This document shows positions 9,540 through 20,349 of a stretch of 64,000 nt of DNA, in pieces (position 1 is the first letter of the stretch; each line of letters begins with the position of its first letter). The translations under genes were made by a program, and so were the position numbers. The stretch spans positions 434,001 through 498,000 of the forward strand of contig JAYKKT010000076.1 in assembly GCA_036023115.1 (NCBI GenBank), written 5' to 3'. Source of the DNA: Brasenia schreberi (taxonomy: Eukaryota; Streptophyta; Magnoliopsida; Nymphaeales; Cabombaceae). The notes beneath the pieces are model-generated. The model was given only the letters and a program-made list of their open reading frames with translations, searched no databases and had not been told where the DNA came from.

Positions 9540-9960
9540 TTTAAGTTGGGTGCGTTGTCTTTCAATTCAAGCACTCTCACACACATTGAGCTTTCACTCT
9601 TATTTGAAAGACCCAAGTAAGGGCCGACCTATACTATTTGGGTTTCATTTCATGTCGTGTGAGTAAGTCTTTCGATTCAAGCACTTTCACACACATTGAG
9701 CCTTCGCTCTTACTCCCAAGACCTTAGTAAAGGCCTTATTGCAGTTATATTTGGGTTTCATTTATGTCGTGTGGGTAGTCTTTTAATTCAAGCACTCTCA
9801 CACACATTGAGCCTTCGCTCTTATTCCCAAGACCTTAGTCAAGGCCATACTGCAATTTATATTTGGGTTTAAATTCATGTCGTGTGTGTAAGTCTTTCAA
9901 TTCAAGCACGCACCCACATTGAGCCTTCGCTCTTATTTGCAAGACCCGAGTAAGGGCTCA
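9540..9960 (+). repeat. About 110-bp tandem repeats in LTR A (4 copies)
   Basis: Each unit reads roughly TCTTTCAATTCAAGCACTC, ACACACATTGAGC, then a CGCTCTTA block, a AAGACC block and ATTTGGGTTTCA. The A, C, D and solo LTRs have 4 units, the F LTRs have 6, K has 4 or so and L has 2 to 3. The F surplus explains most of its longer LTR. Such repeats usually expand by slippage or uneven recombination; some LTR tandem repeats act as enhancers, but here that is unknown. Confidence 0.8.
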
Positions 9961-9978
9961 TATACATAAGATATATAC

Positions 9979-10061
9979 TTATTTCCCTTCGGTTATTTCC
10001 CTTCGGTTATTTCCCTTCGGTTATTTCCCTTCGGTTATTTCCCTTCTGTTATTTCCCTTCA
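9979..10061 (+). repeat. 14-bp tandem repeats (TTATTTCCCTTCGG)
   Basis: Six or so copies of TTATTTCCCTTCGG with small changes at the end. The same array has fewer units in D (33466-33510), C and the solo LTR, and about five in each F LTR (35915-35970, 43934-43990). Confidence 0.85.
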
Positions 10062-10359
10062 GTATTGTCTTTACATTTCGGGTTTTCCCTTTGGAGTAGC
10101 GTGAGTTTGCATTGCATCTACGCCATACCACGAGGTAGGACGCATATTGCATCGAAGCAAGCCCCGCTCGAATTCGCCCATGTAGTGGAGTGTTCATAAC
10201 ACACAAACTAGGCGACCCAAAAAGGGATAAAAGAAAAGACTTAGGCACGTGCAAATCCACGTGATCTAAAACATGCAATCGCATCTTAAAGACCCGAAAT
10301 AGACACCTCGAACCGTTTCGTAGACTTTCTCCCCAAAACTCGATTCTTGCAAAAGCGTA

Positions 10360-10395
10360 CAGACTGACCCTTGCGCATCGGTGCAAGAAGGTCTG
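10360..10395 (+). other. Conserved U5 hairpin 1
   Basis: Outer stem CAGAC/GTCTG and inner stem CTTGC/GCAAG around a GCATCGGT loop. It is present in D (33809-33844), J (34167-34202), H (56187-56222, minus), I (62186-62221), L (50494-50529) and F. In L the outer stem is CAAAC/GTTTG, a paired change that keeps the stem. Confidence 0.65.
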
Positions 10396-10458
10396 CGACG
10401 ACAAGAGCTTACTTGCTCACAGTCGCCACGTTTAGAAGTCAGTGTTAAATATATCTTC

Positions 10459-10488
10459 GCTAGCTTAAGTAAGCTAGCTGGCACGCCC
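10459..10488 (+). other. Conserved U5 hairpin 2 followed by TGGCACGCCC
   Basis: GCTAGCTTA and TAAGCTAGC form a 9-bp stem with a two-base loop (10459-10478). The next ten bases, TGGCACGCCC (10479-10488), equal the first ten of the primer-binding site seen in H. Counterparts: D (33908-33927), J (34267-34286) and I (62287-62306) with a T-G wobble, and L (50589-50610) with GCTAGTTT/AAACTAGC. Confidence 0.6.
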
Positions 10489-10577
10489 TATTTGTATACA
10501 TAGGCCTTAGACGCACGATAAAGATCCACTCCAAGCCCCGAAAGAGGCGAAGAGGCAGGGATTTTCGCGCGTCTACA

Positions 10578-10995
10578 CAACCCTAGGAAGGTTGTATGTG
10601 TGAAGGGGCCGCCCAAAGCAGGCCCCCTCCCGATTCTAACCCTTCTAGGAAAACCCAAGCATTCCCTATTTCCAAAGCCCCTGGACAAGAGGCCATATGA
10701 GCACAATATGGACGATAGCATGTTCCAGGACCACGACTTGTATCAAACTTTTTCAAAACATAAAAAGTCGTGGAACAGGTTGTTGAACATGGGCTACACG
10801 CCCTACAAGAGTCTAGGGGCGCAGAACTAGGGTCTCCTAGAGCCCATCCTTCCTAGGGCCAACCCAAGCCGATATGGGATCGGCTATACTCCCCGAATAC
10901 CGCCGGAGCCACCCCCTGTGACCACTTGGGTCAAGGGTGCCCCGGAACCTGTCTTAGAAGAGACCTACGATTTAGATCTCCTATTCCGAGTCTAA
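10578..10995 (+). pseudogene. Gag-pro C-terminal remnant of element B
   Basis: This matches the last part of A gag-pro, from the linker after the protease to the TAA at 10993-10995. The start is cut by the insertion of A. A TAG at 10828-10830 replaces a Gln codon. The PNMDDSMF motif and the proline-rich end are kept. It has no protease or capsid and is non-functional by itself. Confidence 0.88.
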
Positions 10996-11020
10996 CCCGT
11001 AGTGTTTTCCCTTTGTAGGT

Positions 11021-14000
11021 ATGACGGAAGATCCCTTTTCTAAAAATACAAAAACATTTGAAAAGCTTAAAATCAAAAAAATCGAAAAACAAGAAAAACC
11101 AAAAACAATGGAAAAACAGAAACTCGAAAATAGAGTGCTTTGTATAGTTCCCAAGGTTCTTGTTTTACAAAAACCCAAAAAAATCAAAAATTTGGAAAAT
11201 ACCAAAAAGATTTTGTACATAGCTGCTCCTGGTAGGACTTTGGCAAAAGAAAAGGATTTCGAAAGAAACGTCGTCTGCATAGCCAGACCAAAATTTTCGA
11301 AATCACTTGAAAATCCAAGTACAAAACCAGGTCATTTTGAAAACCATGCATCAAATTCCTTCAGGTCTATAGCCCACGAGAATGATCAAAGCCCAGAAGT
11401 GGATCCCCTTGAGGAAGATCCCACTCTTGAGCTCCCAGAATTTCATAAAATTCTCGATTTTGAAAGACCTTCCCAATCAGTAGGAGGAGATTTCATAGAG
11501 GTGAACCTAGGGGATGATTCCAATCCCAAAACCATCAAAATAGGCGCATGCTTGCATGAAACTGAAAGGTTAGCATTCATTGCATTTCTACGAACCTATT
11601 TAGATGTGTTTGCATGGACGTATGAAGACATGCCGGGCATAGATCCCAGCATTGTCGAACATCGTCTTCCCTTAGATGCAGGTGTAAAACCCATAAAGCA
11701 GAAGCTTAGGAAAATACACCCGAATGTACACATGCAAGTCAAAGAGGGTTTAGAAGATCTGCTAAAAGCCGGATTTATAAAACCCATTGCGTATTCTGAT
11801 TGGTTGTCAAACATCGTTGTAGTTCGAAAAACCAATGGGAAAATTCGAATATGCATCGATTTCAGAAACATGAATAAAGCCACTCCAAAGGATAATTATC
11901 CTTTACCAAACATAGATTTGATAGTCGATAGTAGTGCAAATCATGAAATGTTTTCATTTATGGATGGCTATTCAGGCTATAATCAAATCAAACTAAGTCC
12001 ACGAGATCAGGGTAAGACCGCCTTCACAACCCCATGGGGCACATACTGCTATACAGTCATGCCCTTTGGTTTGAAAAATGCCGGCGCAACATACCAACGA
12101 GCCATGACCATGATCTTCCATGATCAGATTCATGAGCTCGTAGAAGTGTATGTAGATGATCTCTTGGCAAAATCCAAAACCCGATGCACTCATATCGAAT
12201 GTTTACAAAAGATTTTTGAAAGGCTTAGGCTTTACAAAGTAAAGCTAAACCCTCAAAACTGTGTGTTCGGGGTAGAATCAGGGAAGCTTCTAGGCTTTAT
12301 GGTGAGCCAAAGGGGAATAGAAGTCGACCCCTCTAAGTGTCGAGCCATCATAGACATGGCTCCACCCTCCAATCTCACCCAAATCCGTAGCCTCCAGGGT
12401 CGTTTACAATCCGTTCACCGATTCATATCGAATCTGGCAACTAGATGCGAACCCTTCAACAAACTATTGAGGAAGGGCACGAAATTCTTATGGGATGATG
12501 AATGCCAGAAGTCCTTCGAGAGACTAAAGGCATACTTGGTTAATCCCCCCATTTTGAACCCTCCAAAGCAAGGAAAACCGCTTTTACTATACATCTCCGT
12601 GCATGCGAATGCTTTAGGAGCCCTGTTGGTTCAATACGAGGATGACACCCATAAGGAGTATGCCATCTACTACATTTCGAAAACCCTCTTGGCTTATGAA
12701 TGAAATTATCAAGCCATGGAGAAGACGTGCTTGGCCCTAGTCTGGGCCTGCCAGAAATTCACACACTATTTCCTAGATCATGAGATCTGGATAGTGTCCA
12801 AGCTTGATCCAATCAAGCACTTGTTCGAAAAACCCATTCTCACGGGTAGATTGGGCAAATGGCAACTCCTTCTAATGGAGTATGATCTGAAATACCATCA
12901 CCAGATCTCCATTAAGGGGCAAGCCCTAGCAGATTACGTGGTTGAGTTCCCCTTAGAGGACGCATATCCCACTCTTGTTGAAATGCCTGATGAAGGCATA
13001 TTGCAAAACCATTTTCAAAACCACATTTTGGCAAATTCTTTTGAAAACCAAGTGTGGAAAATGCACTTCGATGGGGCACGAAACCAACGAGGGGCTGGTG
13101 CTGGGGTCATCCTAATCTCCCCTGAAAAGGGCGAGATTTCCATAGCAGTCCGCTTAGATTTCGAATGTTCCAACAACGTAGTTGAGTATGAAACACTCAT
13201 ACAAGGCTTAAGAATTTCGAAAACTCTAGGGGCATCATGCATCGAGGTCTTTGGAGATTTGCTCCTTGTCATAAACCAGGTTTTTAAAAATTTGGCAAGT
13301 ACGTAATGAGAAACTACTTCCATATCACGAGTTGGCCACTCGATTGGTCCAATCCTTCCAATCGTGTAAACTCACACACGTAGGAAGAGAGGACAATGGC
13401 ATCGCCGATGCCCTCTCCTCCTTGGGTTCAACCCTAAAGGTCGATCCCATTTCAGGGACCAGATCTTTGGAAATATGGCATGCGCCCTACCCATCCACAC
13501 ACGACTTGGATATTTGCCAAAATAACCCAGAGTCTATTGAAAAACCCTAGTTTGATGACATCAAACAGTTTTTAGAAAATGGGGGATTCGCCGAGGATGC
13601 CACACCCAAGGATAAGGCATTCATCCATAAGATTTTGACCCGGTACACCATTCTGGGTGGGGTTTTATACAAAAAGAGTTTTACCAGCATTCTGCTTAGG
13701 TGTATCGACCTAGAGGAGGCTAGGATAGTGATGCATTAATTCCAAGATGGAGAATGTGGAGGTCATGTTAATGCCAACATGATGGCAATGAAAATACTTA
13801 GAGGGGGCTATTTTTGGTCCACCCTGAAAAAGGATTGCCACGATCATGTTAGGAAGTGTCATCCATGTCAAGTGCATGGGCATGCCATTAATATCCCTTC
13901 ATCTGCATTACATTCCGTGGTCAGCCCTTGGCCATTTACCATGTGGGCGTTTGACATAGTAGGCCCAATATTTCCAAAGGCCTCGAATGGGCATCGATTT

Positions 14001-14795
14001 ATTTTAGCAGCCACGAAGTATTTCTCCAAGTGGGTGGAAGCCATTTCCCTAACCAATGTGATGGGGCAACACGTGGTGGTTTTCATCCGGAGGAATATCT
14101 TGGCTCGATTTGGGGTTCCACGAGACCTTGTGTCTGATAATGGCACCCCATTCAAGAACGAGCGGATGGTTAAGTTGTGCAACACGTATGGCATAACTCA
14201 CCACTTCTCTTCGCCCTACTACCCTCAAGGCAACGGCCAAGCCGAAGCCACAAACAAGACTCTCATTAGCATAATTGAGAAAACCTTAGAGAAGGGTAGG
14301 ACGTGGCACGAGAAGCTAGATGAAGCCTTATGGGCTTATAGGACTTCCATCCGGACTCCCACGAATGCCACACCATTCGAATTGGTCTATGGCACAAACG
14401 CCATTCTTCCCATTCATACTCAACTACATTCATTCCATACATCCATTGCACTCGACCTCCCCTTAGAGACGCTTCAGCATACTAGGATGGTCGAACTAGA
14501 TTTGCTAGATGAGAGGCGACTCCTTGCCATGGATCATGCTCGTGCATACCAGCAAAGAATAGCCCGACATTATAGCAAACACAAGAGACCTTGCCACTTT
14601 GAAGTGGGGGATCTGGTCTTAAAAACCATCCATCATCGTGGCCCACACCCCCTAGGAAAGTGGCGCCCCAATTGGGATGGACCCTATGTTGTACGAGCAA
14701 CCACTACGAACAATTCGTATTGGTTGATCGATGTAGAAGGTAGGAATTTAGCAGATCCTATAAATATTCAATACTTAAAGAAGTATCATGTGTAG
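11021..14795 (+). pseudogene. Pol of element B (several stops and frameshifts)
   Basis: The N-terminus is intact from ATG 11021 and shows the undamaged start of this pol. RT with YVDD and the first RNase H are open to a TGA at 12701-12703 (Arg CGA to TGA). The frame reopens at 12716 and is shifted by an added T in the T-run before 13290, inside the second RNase H. Further stops are TAG near 13548 (Trp) and TAA near 13737. The integrase core, with HHCC, both Asp and the Glu, is open from 13779 to 14795. The number of lesions fits B being older than A. Confidence 0.92.
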
Positions 14796-15968
14796 GATTT
14801 GGATTAATTTCCAGTTTTCGAAAAATTATAGGGATAGCTGCCTTGAGACATGTGAATAAGGTGCAAAGGCAAAGTCGTGTGACCCTGAGTGAGAGAATTC
14901 GCACTTGTGAAAGAGTGGAGTGTTCAAAAATCGTGGTTACATTTCAAAATCCTTCTTCTTACAAAGAAAGGCCTAGTTCAATATAGCAAGATACTTGCAA
15001 GTAGTACATGCTATTTCTAAATAGGCTGACCTGGAATGGATCGAGTGTAGGCTTGGGATAAGTCCTCCCCTCTTCTCTTCTCCTTCCAAAAGGAAAACAA
15101 AAGCCCAAACAAAGGGAATTTCCCATTCAAAGTCTCTTTCCAAAAGAAAGAAACCAGAATTCAAAAGAAAAATCGATTCTCTTGTGAAAAAGAGGGATTA
15201 AAGAAAAAATACTCCCAAAGGGAGACCCTCGATGAAAAAAAAAGGAAAAAGAGGCCAAAAAGCTCAAAAAGAGCAGTTTTTCGCCTTCTGTGCCTCAAAC
15301 CACGGGACGCTTCAAAAGGGACCGTGGTATCTCTTTCCCATCCCTGGCTTATCCCAAGCTAAAGCATGGTTCATTTCGAGGAATCCTAAAGTAAAAATAG
15401 GATTTACTTACTTGAATTTCATCTTGTTTGAGAATTCGACGTTTCGAGTAAGGCGTAGGAATTTGAAATATAGTTGGTTTTCTTATAAAACCTCCGCCAG
15501 ATAAGCGAGTGTTAAGACTCAAACAAGGGCAAGCACGGAGAGCTCGAGATCCTTAGGATCGAGACTCAAGATAGTTGTCCCTTTTGTAAATAGTTTTGTA
15601 AATAAGTTTTGAAAATCGAACATCGAACAGCATAGGATCTACTCACTTGGAGCAACAGGCCTTGTAAGTCTGTAGAGTTCGACCACATCTGGTCTCTGGG
15701 AGGTCGCCACTCTTGGCACCACACCCATGTCACGCATCTGCATTCCACGCATGAACATTTGCATAAACATGATCCCATTTAGGACCAGATTCCATGTAAA
15801 ATCCTTTGGCGTGATATCTCCTCCTACTAGAGTTTTAAATTGAGATTTTGTTAAAAGACTGGGGCGATCCCATATTCTTCGTGGATAGATCTAGGGAGAC
15901 ATTGAAAGGGGTGTTTGTCATCTTTGCCCTTATCCAAATCGATTTGGACAAGGCCAAAGAGGGGCATC
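14796..15968 (+). other. 3' UTR of element B with hairpin string and polypurine tract
   Basis: The closing inverted repeat of the hairpin string is at 15051-15062 and 15348-15359, both intact. The polypurine tract is at 15956-15964. The stretch shares private deletions with 26444-27587 that A does not have (for example the shortened AAACAAAGGGAATTTCCC region), marking it as a duplicate of D. I see no gene. Confidence 0.7.
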
Positions 15969-16185
15969 TGTAAACACCCCGAAATCCCACGAATTTCTCA
16001 AATCCATCTGGTTTTGTAAAAGCAGCCCCAAAGGGCCATTTTGAGTCTGGAAACCCAGGAGCCTTCCAGACAACCCTGTATATATGTTTTAAACTTTATC
16101 TTTCAAAAATATACAATATGGCTTTTAAAAACCTTTTTAAACATGTTTTTGAAAACCCGAAGCAGCTTCGGCCTAATCCAGACAG
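15969..16185 (+). repeat. Truncated LTR of element B
   Basis: It starts TGTAAACACCCCGAAATCCC like the other family-1 LTRs and stops after 217 bp at CCAGACAG, where D continues with GACC. The following base begins the minus-strand LTR of C. Confidence 0.85.
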
Positions 16186-19183
16186 CACCGATGCGCAAGG
16201 GTCAGTCTGTACGCTTTGCAAAAATCAAGTTTTTAGGGTAGAAAGCCTACGAAGCGGTTCGAGGTGTCTAATTCGGGTCTTTTAGATGCGATTGCATATT
16301 TTAGATCATGTGGATTTGCACGTGCCTAAGTCTTTCCTTTTATCCCTTTTCGGGCCACCTAGTTTGTGTGTTATGAACACTCCACTACATGGGCGAATTT
16401 GAGCGGGGCTTGCTTTGATGCAATATGCGTCCTACCTCGTGGTATGGCATAGATGCAATGCAAACTCACGCTACTCCAAAGGGAAAACCCGAAATGTAAA
16501 GACAATGCCGAAGGGAAATAACCGAAGGGAAATAACCGAAGGGAAATGACTTGAAATGTAAATGCCGAAGGGAGATATGTATATAGAGTATGTATATGGG
16601 CCCTTACTCGGGTCTTGCAAATAAGAGCGAAGGCTCAATGTGGGTGCGTGCTTGAATTGAAAGACTTACACACACGACATGAAATTAAACCCAAATATAA
16701 CTTGCAGATGGCCTTGATTAAGGTCTTGGGAATAAGAGCGAAAGCTCAATGTGTGTGAGTGCTTGAATTGAAGTACTATGCACACAACATGAAATTAAAC
16801 CCAAATAGTATAACACGGCCCTTACTTGGGTCTTTCAAATAAGAGCAAAAGCTCAATGTGTGTGAGTGCTTGAATTGAAAGACTTACACACACAACATGA
16901 AATGAAACCCAAATAGTATAGGTCGGCCCTTACTTGGGTCTTTCAAATAAGAGCGAAAGCTCAATGTGTGTGAGTGCTTGAATTGAAAGACAACACACCC
17001 AACGTAAGCAAAACCCTACGAAAATTAAAGTATATGTATACACTTATGTATTAGGGGCTGATTAGGCCCGTGTGTGTTCAAAATCTTGCACAACTAAGAG
17101 AGTGCACGTGTGTGGGTGTGCCAAGCCACGTTATTACAAGCGGGGGGAGACTATGCTCCGTTATTACAACCCCATATCGAATTGAATCTCAAGCAAGTAT
17201 ACAACTAAAGACCGAGTTAGGCACTTACTAATAGCTGGTCCGAAGATGCCTTGCTTGAGCGTGGGCTTAGCCTTCGCCTTGGGCTGCGAAAGGGAGCTCC
17301 GCGAGGTTGAACGGCAAGAGGTGCTGGCCGAGTGTCCTTGGCGCGCGAAAGAGGCGCCTTGAAGGTGGCCGACGGCTAGCAAAGGGTTGTCTTTGGTGTA
17401 TTGGGTAAAAGGGCCTAAGTAGGGTCACTAAGGGAGTATGGCACTAAGGGAAGGAGCTAGCTAGGATATGGTGATGGCTGGCAGATGGCTGGCCGAAGAA
17501 AGGGGATGACAGTCGGTTGGAGTGGCCGAATGGGGGAGTTTGGTGGTGGCGGGTAGTTAGGGTGCTGTGGGTTCGGCTAAGTGGGGCTGGTGGCAGCAGG
17601 TGGACGGGCTAGTGTTAGGATGATAGGGGAGTGGATTAGGTGGCTGAGAGTGGAGAGGGAGTGAAGAGGTGGCAAGGTAGGATGTAGGGGACTTACCGAG
17701 TGAAGAGAGGGTGGCGCTCGGCTGGAAGGGAGTTATGCAGGCGGTGGCGCTCGGCTGGAAGGTAGTGGTGTAGGTGGTGGTGCAGGTGGTGGTGGGATGT
17801 GGAGCAGGTGGAGTAGGTGGAGCAGGTGGCTGAGCTTGGGGAAGTGGAGGACCCGGCTGGGATGGGTGAGGCGGCTTGGTGATGAAACCCGCCCCCAAGG
17901 GGGGGGGGTTTATATAGGGCTGGGTAGGTCGGTTAGGGCTGGGTTTGAGGTAGTGGTTAGGTGGTTTTAGGAAGGGTGGTATGATGATAAGGTGGGCTGG
18001 AAAGGGGTAGGGCCAGATATTTTAGATACAAGTGGTTTGGGTAGGTTGTGGGCTAGGGGTGGTTTAAAGGTTTAGGGTTTAGTTAGGTGGGTTAGTTCTA
18101 GGGTGAGGTTTAGTGAACTAGGTTAGGTGATTAGGCTAGGATTAGGCTAGGTTTAGGGTAATTAACCTAGGTTTAGGGAAGGATTAGGGAAGTGGGTTAG
18201 GTGATTAGGTTGGGATTAGGCCGGGATTAGGGAAGTGGGTTAGGTGGTTAGGCTCAGATTAGGGGCGGATTAGGGTGGAAGGCTAGGATTAGGTGTTTTG
18301 GGTTAGGTTTAGGTGAAGGAGCTCCCTTTGCATGGCCCATAGACCTTAACCACATCATGTTGGTGCAGCCCTAGGTTAGGTTTTGGCTAATTACAAGCTT
18401 AAACCCACTTAATTAGGCTAACCCACATGATTAACCCCAAACTTGACACACAAGTCAAGCTTAATTACAACACACACTTGATCTTATCCATCCCCACTCT
18501 CTCTCATGCCCATAATCCCACATGAAATTCAAGTGGGCCCCACCTCCATTTATGAGAAGGTGATATGGGCCATGGATATGGATATTGGATTAGATCTCTG
18601 GATCCAAATCCAAATCCAAGTCCATACATGGGTTTGGATTGGGATCTGGATATATATGGTCCAGATCTGATCCAAACTGAACTCTGACTCCTTCAAGCTG
18701 TGTTTGAAATGAATGGTTTGTGTGGGGCCTGACAGCATCAGTGCTCCGTCTGCGTTGGGTCTTCGCCATGCCCATAATCCCACGTGAAATTCAAGTGGGC
18801 CCCACCTCCATTTATGAGAAGGTGATATGGGCCATGGATATGGATATTGGATTGGATCTCTGGATCCACATCCAAATCCAAGTCCATACATGGGTTTGGA
18901 TTGGGATCTGGATATATATGGTCCAGATCCGATCCAAACTAAACACTGATCTGGATATATATGGTCCTGTCTGGATTAGGCCAAGCTGCTTCGGGGTTCC
19001 AAAACATGTTTTTAAAAAGGTTTTAAAAGCCATATTGTATGTTTTCGAAATACAGAGTTCAAAACATATGTACAGGGTTGTCTGAAAGGCTCCAAGGTTT
19101 TCCAGACTCAAAATGGCCCTTTGGGGCTGCTTTTACAAAACCAAATGGATTTGAGAAATTCGTGGGATTTCGGAGTGTTTACA
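16186..19183 (-). repeat. 3' LTR of element C (2998 bp, incomplete)
   Basis: It ends on the right with GTGTTTACA (the LTR start, read on the minus strand) next to the polypurine tract, and on the left inside the U5 hairpin at CACCGATGCG. It is almost identical to the solo LTR 28538-31492 up to about 18500. After that it carries a 262-bp internal duplication and lacks the segment near the LTR start that encodes the GGAGATGACTTC region. It has four 110-bp repeats (16600-17000) and a TATA box at 17909-17916. Confidence 0.88.
18505..18945 (-). repeat. 262-bp tandem duplication in the C LTR
   Basis: The string CATGCCCATAATCCCAC starts at 18505 and again at 18767, and the following 180 bases with the GGATCC/GGATAT-rich tract repeat nearly unchanged. 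The second copy is cut and a short third echo (GATCTGGATATATATGGTC) follows at about 18951. The solo LTR has a single copy, so this arose after the two separated. Confidence 0.8.
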
Positions 19184-20349
19184 GATGCCCCTCTTTGGCC
19201 TTGTCCAAATCGATTTGGATAAGGGCAAAGATGACAAACACCCCTTTCAATGTCTCCCTAGATCTATCCACGAAGAATATGGGATCGCCCCACTCTTTTA
19301 ACAAAATCTCAATTTAAAACTCTGGTAGGAGGAGATATCACACCAAAGGGTATTACATGGAATCTGGTCCTAAAATGGGATCATGTTATTCAAGTGCCAT
19401 GCGTGGAATGCAGATGACATGGGTGTGGTGCCAAGAGTGGCGACCTCCCAGAGACCAGATGTGGTCGAACTCTATAGACTTACAAGGCCTGTTGCTCCAA
19501 GTGAGCAGATCCTATGATGTTCGATGTTCGATTTTCAAAACTTATTTACAAAACTATTTACAAAAGGGAACTGTCTTGAGTCTCGATCCTAAGGATCTCG
19601 AGCTCTCCGTGCTTGCCCTTGTTTGAGTCTTAACACTCGCTTATCTAGCGGAGGTTTTATAAGAAAACCAGCTATATTTCAAATTCCTACGCCTTACTCG
19701 AAATGTCGAATTCTCAAACAAGATGAAATTCAAGTAAGTATATCCTATTTTTACTTTAGGATTCCTCGAAATGAACCATGATTTAGCTTGGGATAAGCCA
19801 GGGATGGGAAAGAGATACCACGGTCCCTTCTGAAGCGTCCCGTGGTTTGAGGCACAGAAGGCGGAAAACTGCTCTTTTTGAGCTTTTTGGCCTCTTTTTT
19901 CTTTTTTTTTCATAGAGGGTCTCCCTTTGGGAGTATTTTTTCTTTAATCCCTCCTTTTCACAAGAGAATCGATTTTCTTTTGAATTCTGGTTTCTTTCTT
20001 TTGGGAAAGATACTTTGAATGGGAAATTCCCTTTTGTTTGGGCCTTTATTTTCCTTTTGGAAATAGAAGAGAAGAGGGGAGGACTTATCCCAAGCCTACA
20101 CTCGATCCATTCCAGATCAGCCTATTTGAAAATAGCACGTACTACTTGCAAGTATCTTGCTATATTGAACTAGGCCTTTCTTTGTAAGAAGAAGGATTTT
20201 GAAATATAACCATGATTTTTGAAGACTCCACTCTTTCACAAGTGCGAATTCTCTCACTCAGGGTCACACGAGTTTGCCTTTGCACCTTATTCACCTGTCT
20301 CAGGGCAGCTATCCCTAAAATTTTCGAAAATTGGAATTTAATCCAAATC
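19184..20349 (-). other. 3' UTR of element C
   Basis: It contains the polypurine tract (19188-19196) and the hairpin string, whose closing repeats are at 19786-19797 and 20084-20095 and still match. The overlapping 65-codon counterpart of the small ORF (20160-20357) is truncated. No other gene is visible. Confidence 0.75.

Larger units (their letters stand above)
1..10577 (+). mobile_element. Element A: Tat-like Ty3/Gypsy retrotransposon, 3' part
   Basis: This is the 3' portion of an LTR retrotransposon whose 5' LTR, primer-binding site and gag start lie left of the window. In order it has gag-pro, pol, a 1.2 kb 3' UTR with a polypurine tract, and the 3' LTR at 7368-10577. The base after the LTR resumes gag sequence homologous to position 1976 of A itself, so A sits inside the gag of a second, same-strand copy (B). 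A is younger than B: its only pol lesions are small indels, whereas B has several stops. The right target-site copy should be CAACC (10578-10582). Confidence 0.93.
7368..10577 (+). repeat. 3' LTR of element A (3210 bp)
   Basis: It begins TGTAAACACCCCGAAATCCC after the polypurine tract and ends CGCGCGTCTACA, a TG...CA LTR with nearly matching terminal inverted repeats. From left to right it holds GGATTT-rich repeats (about 7890-7945), a CCTAA-rich tract, a TATA box, a proline-codon-like C-rich leader without a credible gene, donor-like GTAAGT sites, a repeated TGTAATAACG motif, about 110-bp tandem repeats, 14-bp repeats and two hairpins near its end. ORFs read through it are not shared with its relatives in a way that suggests protein coding. 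Confidence 0.92.
10578..16185 (+). mobile_element. Element B: older Tat-like copy, interrupted by A
   Basis: B resumes where A ends, with the tail of gag, a decayed pol, a 3' UTR, a polypurine tract (15956-15964) and the first 217 bp of its 3' LTR. The 5' part lies left of A, outside the window. At 16185 the LTR jumps into a minus-strand LTR (element C), with one G shared at the junction. Comparison with D shows that about 730 bp are missing at this junction. Confidence 0.88.

Noticed and set aside
9540..9960. Regular repeats with similar spacing, considered as a CRISPR array
   Set aside because: The units are about 110 bp, head to tail without unique spacers, lie inside a plant LTR, and recur in every LTR copy.
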